From Torymus aiolomorphi (Eukaryota; Arthropoda; Insecta; Hymenoptera; Torymidae), in the NCBI GenBank assembly GCA_036365515.1, contig CM070874.1:40226083-40290082 (forward strand): 64,000 nt of DNA, in the 5' to 3' direction. Below the pieces are notes generated by a model. That model was not told the DNA's origin, ran no database searches, and was given only the letters and a program-made list of their open reading frames with translations. Position numbers and translations under genes: made by a program. This document shows positions 1 to 16,042 of this stretch, one piece after another. Within the stretch, counting starts at the first letter, position 1; every line of letters starts with the position of its first letter.

Positions 1-2108
1 AATTATCTAAATTAGTGGTAATGAGTATACATGGTTCTATGATTGGCAATGACGCAACGTCTAAAAGTCTAGTAGATTGTTGTACGTCAACTTTAAACGC
101 GTAGTAATGGTACTTAAAGTAATTTACGTAGATTTCGTTTATTAAAAAATATATTTTATTATGAATTTGATAAATTTTTGTTATTTTACCAAATATGGGA
201 CCATTGTCAGACATTTCAAATGCTACGATTGTGCTACTTGAGTATTTTTTATTACAGAGTTCCACATATTTGTAAGAAACTGTATGGTCAACTGAGGGAA
301 GAAAACTCTGTATTTCGGTATCGAAATCATTATCTACATTTTCCAAAATAACGTTCTCCTTAAAATCATAACCAAATTCTTTTGTATAGCATAGTTGTAA
401 TTGACATCTGGTACTAACCGTGACTGGCAAATTTTTATGCGAGGTTGTAGCGGTTGCAAACTGTTTTAGTTCCTTATTTTTTCTTTCGAACGCCATGCAC
501 CAAAAGTGGACTAATGGTCCATTATTTAACATTATTGTCGGTATGTGAACCATCAAATGCATTTTGGGTTTAAGTGGGCCAAAGAATTCTATGTACTTTT
601 CGTTGTGCTTTCTCACAAGTACTTTAAGTTCACTTATATCAGCTTGAACAAATCGAGGAGCAGTTGTAATATCTATAATCTTTCTAAGAATAAGGTATAA
701 TCTCCAGTACTTATTATTTTCTGGTATCAAATGTCCAATTATCACTCCTAAATACCGACACAGACACAACATTTCTGCAGCAGATGGCTTAAGTTTTATT
801 TTGTTTCTAATTAAATCATTTCTAATTTTTTTTGACGTGTCTTTTATAATAAGGCGTGGCTTATTTGAGCATTCTATATTTCTATAATTAAAATTTTGAA
901 CTCTTAGATTTAACGTATCTATAGTAAATAATTTCTCCGTTTCAATCAAACATGTTAATATCTTTGATAAAGTATACCCTATTACACCTTCGCATATGTC
1001 ATGCATTAAGTCGACGGCCTTGTTTTCCGTTATATGAAAATCTATTACATCGTTGAAGATGCAATCTTCTTTTATTCCAGTACTGATGCAATGTTGTCCA
1101 AGGTCTTTAATGTAGTTTTCTTTTGTCCTCAGTAATGTAACATCATCAGTGCACATACTTTGACACTCAATGGATGTTGCCGAACATATCCTACAATATT
1201 TAATTCAATTAAAACTTTCAACAAAGCCACACGTACCGTTTACACCTAAATTATCGCCTATAAATAAAATACATCTAAAATAAACTTTGATCACAGATCC
1301 ATTGATGTTCAAATTAATTCCTTCAACACTCAAACTATTGATTTCTTCAACTAACTTCTTAAATAATGGCCTATAACCAAAAAGTTTTCGGTGTTTTGTG
1401 TAGCAAACTGAGAGCACAAAAATATTGTTTAACTTGGCGACGGGATATGGTGGTAGCAATGGCAATGAAATATATGAGGCGTTTCACGTCAGCTCTCCAG
1501 GCGCGGCGCGCGAGTGCGAAATCATGCTGTTTCAGCTTGTGTTTGAAGGGCTAAGACGTATCTAAAAAAAAATAATCCTCAAGTGATTTCGATGCATTTT
1601 TTCCTCAGCTTTCCGATGGTGCTATTAGTTTCTCAAAATTTTTCAATTGTAACCTCAAAAAAACATAAAATGTGTTATATTTTTTGACCTGCTAGATCGA
1701 AAAAGGAGGAAATTTTACATGGATATAGCCTTTTTCTACATAGGGGTTTTTGGATTTTTTCGAGATATTATTCAAGAAATACTTAGAATTGAAAAATTTT
1801 GAGAAACTAATAGCACCATCGGAAAGCTGAGGAAAAAATACATCGAAATCACTTGGGGATTATTTTTTTTAGATACATCTTAGCCCTTCAAACACAAGCT
1901 GAAAACAGCATGATTTCACGCTCGCGCGCCGCGCCTGGAGAGCTGACGTGAAACGCCTCATATATACCACCAAGTTGCTGCTCTCCAGCATGGCTACCTA
2001 GTGCGTTACCAGGCTCAAAATCATCATAATACAAAAAGAAGGGTAACGTAATTTGGTCGTTCAAATAAGCATATTTACTTTGCCAGAGCTTCCCTTGAAT
2101 TATATTAG
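1..2108 (-). pseudogene. CACTA/EnSpm-type (tnp2-like) transposase, middle and C-terminal part, broken
   Basis: Reading right to left, 2108-1965 encodes a segment with YYDDFEPGNALGSHAGEQ. After a MITE, 1470-1205 continues with PLLPPYPVAKLNNIF through FIGDNLGVNGTCGFVESFN. An in-frame TGA at about 1203 follows, and the frame then stays open to the window edge with YCRIC, DLMHDICEGV and KPKMHLMVHIPTIM...HFWCMAFERKNKELKQ. These are hallmarks of the tnp2-type DDE transposases found as unannotated repeat proteins in many insect genomes; the class name is from family knowledge, not a search. The product would cut and paste its own element. It is a pseudogene here: one nonsense codon, one MITE, and separation of its N-terminal part (8676-9234) by about 6.6 kb. 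The C-terminus lies outside the window. Confidence 0.75.
1471..1964. mobile_element. MITE of about 490 bp with long terminal inverted repeats
   Basis: Inverted arms of about 177 bp (roughly 1473-1649 and 1787-1962) begin TATGAGGCGTTTCACG and enclose about 140 bp of AT-rich spacer. The insertion interrupts the transposase reading frame and is bordered by TATA/TATATA, compatible with a TA target-site duplication (Tc1/mariner-type mobilisation), although the exact TSD is ambiguous in this TA-rich site. No coding capacity. The inner ends carry TTTCCGATGGTGCTATTA, which resembles a motif in the repeats at 17 kb and 49 kb. Confidence 0.8.
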
Positions 2109-2421
2109 ATTTATTCAATAAGAACTCTGCAAATGGTAATAATTTTTTTCATGACTGTACCAATGATAATATTGTTAATATAAAAAATTCTACGAAAGTA
2201 TAAAATAAGGCAAGTATAGACGTTTTTTCCGTATAATCTATAAAATAATAATATTTATGTTTTTTTAAAAGAAATCAAATAAATACCAGTGAAAAAGTCT
2301 TTTACTTCTTTGAGTCATTATACGCTGAACAAATTATATGTAAGTAAGTACATTCAAATTGTTCATTGCAAATCAAACAAATGAAAGTTGTGAAATCAAT
2401 TATCGATAGTCAAGTAATGCA

Positions 2422-2502
2422 CAGTGTGGTCAGGTAAACAATATATACAGTAATAATATTCATATAAAAGTGGCGATTGATCGCCACAATCTGGACACAC
2501 TG
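2422..2502. mobile_element. 81-bp hAT-like MITE
   Basis: Termini CAGTGTGGTCAG and CTGGACACACTG are inverted repeats (10 of 12 match), flanked by an exact 8-bp duplication GTAATGCA at 2414-2421 and 2503-2510. The homologous right arm near 4235 has an uninterrupted single copy, so insertion is proven by an empty site in the same window. An 8-bp TSD with CAG-type termini is typical of hAT elements. Inside is a small hairpin, TGGCGATTGATCGCCA. Confidence 0.85.
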
Positions 2503-3199
2503 GTAATGCAAACAACTCTCGGAAACAACTGTATGACTATTCTCAAAAATGTACTAAAATTTGTTCATCCTTCTATACAAATTAAACACAAGAAAGTACT
2601 GAAATCAATTTATTGTAGTCAAGTACCCATAAGTTAACTTGACTGAATAATACAACTTTTCGTAACTACTTAAAAATATTCAGTCAGCGGGCATAAAGTA
2701 CTACTTAACGCCTAACAGGCGTAATAGCTCCCATACTCCTACCAAACTTTATAGAACCTACGCACTTTACGCCCGTGTGGGCGAAAATTATTTTAATTAT
2801 ATAACTACTATGCCTTCTTTTTATTTCTAAAATCAATAAGAATTTTATCAGATATTTACGAAAAGTCAAAGCCTATATAAAAAAATTACATAGTTACCAC
2901 CACAGCTCCATTTTTCATTGATCTTTCTCAATTTTGAAATTTCTATAATATTACGCATCTTGGGAGGACAATAAAAGTCTATAGAGCTGCTCTAGCAGGG
3001 GTGGTCCTCCAATCTCCCATACATACTTGGCGAGCCCGACGGTTTGTAGTTTAAGGTCTGGACATGGTCATTTTCATATAAATATTTATATATTTAAAGA
3101 TCAGATAAAATGTAAAAATGGGTTGCTTCTACATATTAAGTAGGGCTCAGTATTGAATTTATTACTCTGTTATTGAATAGAAAGTGCAAACCCGCATGA

Positions 3200-3370
3200 A
3201 AATATCATATGAGATCTCATATGAGAATATTGAACATCAGATCTCATTTGGGAATATCGGACATCAGATCTCATAGAGAATATCGGGCATCAGATCTCAT
3301 TTGAGATCCCATAATATGTAAAATTGCAGATGACATCACACATATGATATCTCATATGATATCTCATATG
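3200..3370. repeat. Short GATC-containing palindromic tandem repeats
   Basis: Four imperfect copies of a unit of about 35 bp built on AGATCTCAT...GAATAT...CATC are followed by three copies of CATATGATATCT. Most of the block is locally self-complementary. It sits in the loop of the 2.1-4.5 kb inverted repeat. Confidence 0.7.
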
Positions 3371-4491
3371 ATATTTACACGACGGAAAAGAATAAAAAAT
3401 AGGTAGCTTACAAAATGGTTAGTAAAACCTAAAGCACTTTTGAGTAGACAATAAATTTATATGCATTTTTTATCCCATTCCCGTTTAAAAAAGACGGACA
3501 CAAGAAAAAATATTTTCGGTAATGAAAGTAAATCATGAGATTCTGCACATGTAGGGATATTATATTTAAACGGTATCAATTAAAAATTAGAGCCAATGTA
3601 ATTATTTATAATGGGCTTGTAGGTATAAACATTGTTAATGAATTTATGTAAAAATTTAGTATTCTACATTTACAAAGCCCATCAGTAAACTGGAAACCGT
3701 CGGGCCCACCAAGTATGTATGGGAGATTGGAGGACCACCCCTGCTAGAGCAGCTCTATAGACTCCTATTGTTCTCCCAAGATGCGTAATATTATAGAAAT
3801 TTCAAATTTGAGAAAGATCAATGAAAAATGGAGATCTGGTGGTAACTATGTAATTTTTTTATATAGGCTTTCACTTTTCGTAAATATCTGATAAAATTCT
3901 TATGAATTTTAGAAATAAAAAGAAGGCATAGTAGTTATATAATTAAAATAATTTTCGCCCCCACGGGCGTAAAGTGCGTCGGTTCTATAAAGTTTGGTAG
4001 GAGTATGGGAGCTATTACGCTTGTTAGGCGTTAAGTAGTACTTTATGCCCGCTGACTGAATATTTTTAAGTAGTTACGAAAAGTTGTATTATTCAGTCAA
4101 GTTAACTTATGGGTACTTGACTACAATAAATTGATTTCAGTACTTTCTTGTGTTTAATTTGTATAGAAGGATGAAAAAATTTTAGTACATTTCTGAGAAT
4201 AGTCATACAGTTGTTTCCGACAGTTGCTTGCATTACTTGACTATCGATAATTGATTTCACAACTTTCATTTGTTTGATTTGCAATGAACAATTTGAATGT
4301 ACTTACTTACATATAATTTGTTCAGCATACAATGACTCAAAGAAGTAAAAGACTTTTTCACTGGTATTTATTTGATTTCTTTTAAAAAAACATAAATATT
4401 ATTATTTTATAGATTATACGGAAAAAACGTCTATACTTGCCTTATTTTATACTTTCGTAGAAAGTTTTATATTAACAATATTATTATTGGT

Positions 4492-4648
4492 ACAGTCATG
4501 AAAAAAATTATTAACATTTGCAGAGTTCTTATTGAATAAATGAGATTCGAATAAATAAAAGTTATTTGTACAGTCATGAAAAAAATTCTTACCATTTTTA
4601 CAGAGTGGTTATTGAATATATGAGATCAGAATAAATAAAAGGACTGTA
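4492..4648. repeat. Tandem duplication (about 78 bp) at the foldback terminus
   Basis: Two adjacent copies begin TACAGTCATGAAAAAAATT and end TAAATAAAAG. The first overlaps the outer end of the foldback right arm, so the terminus has been duplicated outward. Confidence 0.65.
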
Positions 4649-6480
4649 GACAAATGGTGTGGATAGAATATATTTAAAAAATTAGTTTTTTAAAGAACGT
4701 GTTGATTGTTTTGAAAAAATATTTAAGCTCTCATTAAAGTTTTTGGTACAGACGGAGAGGGTGAGGGGGAAGAGAGGGTGGGAGAGTTTAGTAAATAATG
4801 TTTGTTAAGTACAAATTATGTAGAATAGTAACCAAACTTATTCTTGCCTATAAGTTTTTACTTTTGTAAAATAATTTTTTAAAGAGATTTCACAACTTTT
4901 TAAGAGTAAAACTACATTGTAAATAATGTCTGTTAAGTATAAAACTACACTTTAATTGATTTCACAACTTTTTTGGGTTTGACTTTCAGTATCCGCGTGA
5001 AAGAAATTTATTTCGACTTTAGAACGCAAACATTTATTGTTTATTCGTTGAATTCCTTTTCATAAAATAAAACGTAAATAATTTTTTAGGATATTGTATA
5101 GGTTTCGGAAAATAATTCTTATGGTTTACGAAAAAATTCTTATCGTTTGTAAAAGTTTTTGTAAAGTGATTGTAAAGGTTTTGGAAAAGAATTTCTCGTT
5201 GCTTGCAAAAGTTTGTAAAGAATTGTAAAAGTTTTGTAAAATAATTTATTAATTGATTTTTTAAAAGATATAGAAATGGACCATTTTTTGAGATATTTTG
5301 TAGAGAAAATATAATAATGAATAATTTACAGATAGAAAATACTTTAAAAAATAGTTTTTAAAATTGTTTATTATAATTGTTTCAAAAAAACATTTAAGCT
5401 TTCAGTCAAGTTCTTTGTAGAGAGTTGGACAGTTGTTGAGAGCAAGATTGTTTGGATAAAAACATTAAACTTGTATTAGTATTTCGACAGAGAATTTAAA
5501 GTTGTTAAAAACGATAACAATAATATATTTTTTCTTTGTAGCTATCGCAAGGAATAAAAGAAAAAAGTACAAGTTCTCAGAATTACAATTCAAATCTCTA
5601 TATCACCTGATTCTCTTGTTTTTATAAAACTTGAAGCTCAAAGTTGGCTGAGAAGTTGAGTTCTCATGTCAACTGCCATTTCCATAGCAGCAGGCGGTAC
5701 AAAGTTTTTTAAAAACTATTCTTTCGCATCTATTTCTCTGAAATCACCTAATCCTCTAGCCTTTACAAAATGCGAAGCTCAAAGTTTGCCAAGTTAACTA
5801 CCCTTACGTAACAGAACCTGATACTAAGTTTTTTTACAAAACACTCTTATGCATCCATTTGCTTTTGTTTTTTGACAAATTATTATTACATTATTAAATT
5901 TGTGCTAAAATTTACCTTTAGCCTTTTATTGCACATTCTAAAGCTGGAACTCATTTCATTATTTTGATATCCACATATTTCTTTTTCATAATATTTTATC
6001 AAAGACTTGCAAGGGTACTAGATCTAATAATCATACTATTGCATCACAATCAGCTAGCAAATTAAAATGTTGGTTGCAGATTCAAAAAGTAGCCATTACA
6101 GTAATTTATATTATGGTTTCATGTACTGTATATTCACAGAACAAATGGCTCCTCTGAATCATTTGGTGCCCCTCACCATAAGCCAAACATTAATTACATT
6201 ATTTTCAACACTTGGATTCGTTGAAGTTTTCATTAGAAACCACTTGAATTAATAATCTATCAGACACATCTTGCAAAATTAAAAACAAAAGTTTATGAAC
6301 TAAGAATCATTGGGAGAAAATAGCTTTCTCGATATTCTTTTATAGTAGAAAGTATAAAACAGCTTAATTTAATAACACATGATTGCCGCACACATCTTAT
6401 AAAATTAAAAACAATCAGTTTATGAACTATAATTACTGATAATAAAAGCTTTCTTAACATTCTTGTATACTTTTTCAAAT
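4649..6480. other. AT-rich stretch without a gene; degenerate duplications
   Basis: No supported coding region. About 5575-5835 holds two diverged copies of a unit of about 150 bp containing TCACCTGATTCTCT / TCACCTAATCCTCT. About 6255-6470 holds two copies of a unit of about 105 bp sharing ACACATCTT...AAAATTAAAAACAA and GTTTATGAACTA. Poly-A and poly-T runs are common. Confidence 0.5.
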
Positions 6481-6482
6481 AA

Positions 6483-7646
6483 TTATCTGAATCTTGTGTA
6501 GAAAAATATTTACTGAGAAATCCTCTGAAACATTTTGACGTCTCCCACCGTGAGAAAATTATAAAATTAGATTAACTGAGCACTTTTATTCGTTGAAATT
6601 TTCACAACAATAACACATCATTTTGGCTTTTTTCTGTATTTTAATGTTCATTTGGCATAATCTTTTAATTGGTGTTTAAGTAAATATGTACAAGAGCACA
6701 GCACTAATATCGACTCAGTTTCTTGAAGTATAGACAAAAAATGCTTTTTTTTAACCAAGCTTCTAACGTCTGACCAATATTTTAAATTCTGATTTTAAGT
6801 AGAGGTTCTAAATTTGTTATAAACACTTCATTTAACACATCATACTGCTACTTATTTTATTTATTATACAAAACATTTTATTATATCTGATCTGAAAACT
6901 TGCACTGACTTCACTATTATTATATTTCTAAGTTATTTTCTTGTACAGGACTGTTGTAGATTTCCATTTCTTCAGGCCGTTGTTTATAGTATATGCAAAA
7001 ATTACTAAGAACTCCTCTGAAACATTTTGACGTCTTCCACCGTAAGAAATTTCTCATATAATCTAAAAAAAAAATAATAAATCAACACAAAGTGTCAATG
7101 TTCATTTTTATAACCAACATTTTATATTTTGAAAATAGATATTTAGTCATTTCTATGTATCTGATTATTTTTATTGTTGATATACATAAGAAATCTTGTA
7201 GTTATCTGAATCTTGTGTAGAAAAATATTTACTAAGAAATCCTCTGAAACATTTTGACGTCTTCCACCGTGAGAAAATTATAAAATTAGATTAACTGAGC
7301 ACTTTTATTTGTTGAAATTTTCACAACAGTAACACATCATTTTTGCTTTTTTCTGTATTTTAATGTTCATTTGGCATAATTTTTTAATTCGTCGTTAAGT
7401 AAATATGTACAAGAGCACAGCACTAATATCGACTCAGTTTCTTGAAGTATAGACAAAAAATGCTTTTTTTTAACCAAGCTTCTAACGTCTGACCAATATT
7501 TTAAATTCTGATTTTAAGTAGAGGTTTTAAATTTGTTATAAACACTTGATTTAACACATCATACCGCTACTTTATTTCATTTATTATACAAAACATTTTA
7601 TTATATCTGATCTGCAAACTTGCACTGACTTCACTATAATTATATT
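6483..7646. repeat. Direct tandem duplication, 719-bp period
   Basis: The segment 6483 to about 6928 recurs at 7202 to about 7646 with only scattered substitutions (for example TTATCTGAATCTTGTGTAG at both starts). A third, partial copy of the CCTCTGAAACATTTTGACGTC part lies near 7012-7040. No coding potential was seen. Confidence 0.85.
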
Positions 7647-8335
7647 ATAGATATGTCTTGAAAAATATTGTGTCGTAAATAATAATATATTTGCCCCATA
7701 GTAATATTGGTTTGGTTTTTCTATCTTGAGTAGTACGTGTCTGTTCTTGTATTAAAATAACTTTTTCTTGTTCATTAATAATAACTCCAAGGGTCATGTG
7801 GGCACTCGTTCATCTTTGTTAATTCAAAATTAGATTTTTCAGACAGTACACAATTAGAACTCCTCAACATTATTGGCTATAATTATATATATCTTCAAAA
7901 TGACTCGAAAAAAATCTTTGGTATAATATCTGTAAAAATAAAAAATCTCACAAAGTATCAAGTTTAAAAAAATGATTGTAGCCATTTAACATTTAGCTAG
8001 TAAGTACTTATCTAATGAAAGTTATTTTCCTCATTGATTGATAGACGAATAGCTCAATTTTTCTCATCACCAGTTGACAACTTGAGATCTTTCAAATACA
8101 TAACTAATTAACTAACTCACGATATGATAACATTTGTAAAATGTATATCTATAAAATAATAGATAGATAAAAATTCTTCTTCTTAGATTGCTAAGAATAA
8201 GTTCTTAACCTAAACAATCTAGCAACTTCTTGAGATCTTTGAAATGTGTTATTAACTAACTCACGATATGATAACATTTGTATATAAAAAAATACTGACA
8301 TGTTGTATGTAAGGTTAGATCGATCAGATACGGGT

Positions 8336-8372
<37 letters not shown>

Positions 8373-8675
8373 TATACAAGCGTAAGATAGACGACAACCG
8401 GAAGTGTCGTAAGAGCTGCAAACCGGACGCCGGAATAAGGAGAAGAAAAGTATAAAAGAAAATCGCACATAAAAAAATTCAGCTCTCTATATCTTCTGAA
8501 CGAGATAATCTTTTTAAATAAAATGTTTTGATTTGAGTAGAGCAATGAAATGGCTTTCGATTAAGAGGGATATGTTATATAGTAAAAACTAACGCAATAT
8601 ACGTAAAAGCGCATTGAATTTTTCGTAGACCCATTTCAATGTATATGTAGCACGGGTCGCTCCTTTAGGCTTCTT
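7647..8675. other. AT-rich stretch without a gene, with a (TA)n tract
   Basis: No supported gene. It contains two copies of TAACTAACTCACGATATGATAACATTTGTA (near 8110 and 8260; quoted in part: CTCACGATATGATAACATTT) and a pure TA microsatellite at about 8340-8370. Its right edge at 8700-8717 carries GGAGCGCTCCCGCGCTCC, a GC-rich imperfect palindrome at the border with the transposase fragment. Confidence 0.5.
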
Positions 8676-9234
8676 CTATACTTGCCTTCGGAGCGCTCCC
8701 GCGCTCCTTGATATAACAACCTTTTCTTCCTGTAGCGATTTCATGTAGTTTGATATTTCGCTAAACAAACCAGGAATCACTAAAATATTTTGGAAAATAT
8801 TTTTTAAAGATATACAAGTTCCATAAATTGGAATTTTTTGTAATCTTTGTATCTTCAAAAGTAATATCATCCGCAATTTTGTATAATTCAGGCTTAATAA
8901 AGCAGCTGTAATTTTTATACATTTTAAAGCGAAGATGTTCAGTTGAAAATTCTTTTAAAGGATGGCGGTTTTCTTCTAATATTATCTGCATTTTACGATA
9001 AGTATCTTGATCATGATACTCTTGTAATTCCGTAGCAATTTTTTGCTGTAAGAAAGGAATATACAAATTCGAAATGAAATCTTTCATTGTTTTGATAATA
9101 AAATCAATGATATCTCGGTTTAAATGAGGATTATTGTATAATGAAAGCGTAATTTTTATAATTGCTTTACGAAAATCGAATACGTCATCCATTTTTAAAA
9201 TCGGATTATAATTGATATTAAAAAATATTTTCAA
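8676..9234 (-). pseudogene. CACTA/EnSpm-type transposase, N-terminal fragment with frameshift
   Basis: The minus-strand frame from about 9192 (first ATG, MDDVFDFRKAI) reads ...LSLYNNPHLNRDIIDFI... and ...ENRHPLKEFSTEHLRFKMY. Near 8830 it must shift by one base to continue as SLKNIFQNILVIPGLFSEI...SLQEEKVVIS. The last residues join logically to NIIQGKLWQSK at about 2108, so this is the 5' part of the same gene as 1-2108, displaced by an inserted block of about 6.6 kb. The ORF could be extended upstream to a TTG at 9234, but ATG at about 9192 is more likely, or an upstream exon is missing. Non-functional. Confidence 0.65.
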
Positions 9235-9324
9235 TTTTTGAAAACGTGATAGTATTAAATACTTACAACTATTATTTTACCACGCAATTATAAACGAAAA
9301 AATTAAATTAAATAAGGTTTTATT

Positions 9325-14886
<5,562 letters not shown>

Positions 14887-16042
14887 ATGTCCATGCATTG
14901 AGTATGTAGTATGATCTGTATTAGATGAGTATGGCTGATTATTTTCAATTGTAAGGTCATGCACTACCTGATGAAAATATGGAGGTCGATTCCACCTCGA
15001 TTTCGAGGTCGATTTAGAGGTCGATTTCGAGGTCGATTCAACCTCGACTCGACGTCGATTTACCTCGATTCGATGTCGATTTACCTCGATATCAAGGTCG
15101 ATATCGAGGTAACGGAAAGGTCGTTAAGAACTTATCAACATCGATTTACGAGTAGAATAAAGGTCGATTGCGCTGTGGAGACATCGATTTCTTGTACTAT
15201 GGAAGGTCGATTTTAACATAATGAACGTCGATTTCCTGGCGAAGACGTAGATTTTGCACGAGATTCGAGGAAGATTGTGCCATAATCTACGTCGAATGAG
15301 CTGCGTAAACGTCGATTTGGCACATACATTAAGGTCGATTTTACTAGAAAGAACGTCAATTGCCATGCCTACAGGTCGATTTTGCCCAAAAGGACCTAGA
15401 TTCTTATTATAAACATGGATTTTACATATATTACGAGGTCGATTTAGGCAAAATGGACCTCGATTGCTATCATAGACGACGATTTCGCATGTATAGCGAG
15501 GTCGATTTTCTCGAAATAAACCTTGATTAGGATCCTAGACGCCGATTCAGTCCGCATTTCGCCGTCGATTTGGCCAAAACGGACCTCGATTCCTACCATA
15601 AACGTCGATTTTATATATATTTCGAGGTCGATTTCGCAACAATAGACCTCGATTCCTACCGAAAACGTCGATTTTGTATATATGTTCGAGGTCGATTTAG
15701 CCAATATGGACATCGACTGCTATCATAAACATCGATTTTGCATATATTTCAAGGTCGATTTAGCTCAAATGGACATCGAATACTATCAAAAACGTCGATT
15801 TTGCCCATATATCGAGGTCGATTTTGCCAAAACGGACCGCGATTCTTACCATAAACATCGTATTTATGTATATTTCGACGTCGATTTTATGAAAATAAAT
15901 CTTGATTGCGATCCTAAACGTCGATTTTGCCCGGATTTCGATGTCGATTTAGCTCAAATCGACCTCGAATGCTATCAAAAACGTCGCTTTTGTATATATG
16001 TGGGAGTCGATTTAGGCAAAATAGACCTCGATTACTAACATA

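Larger units (their letters stand above)
2109..4545. mobile_element. Foldback-like long inverted repeat, 2.4 kb
   Basis: The left arm, about 2109-3060, is mirrored by the right arm, about 3690-4545, at roughly 95% identity by eye. Outer ends read TTATTCAATAAGAACTCTGC and its complement; inner ends read GGGTGGTCCTCCAATCTCCC and its complement. The central 630 bp carries short palindromic repeats. There is no ORF beyond short chance frames. The left arm is longer because it holds an 81-bp MITE. The element forms part of the block that splits the transposase gene. Confidence 0.85.

Noticed and set aside
8640..8720. Helitron 3' end (GC hairpin near the edge of the 6.6-kb block)
   Set aside because: No CTRR terminus at the expected distance and no TC start at the other border.
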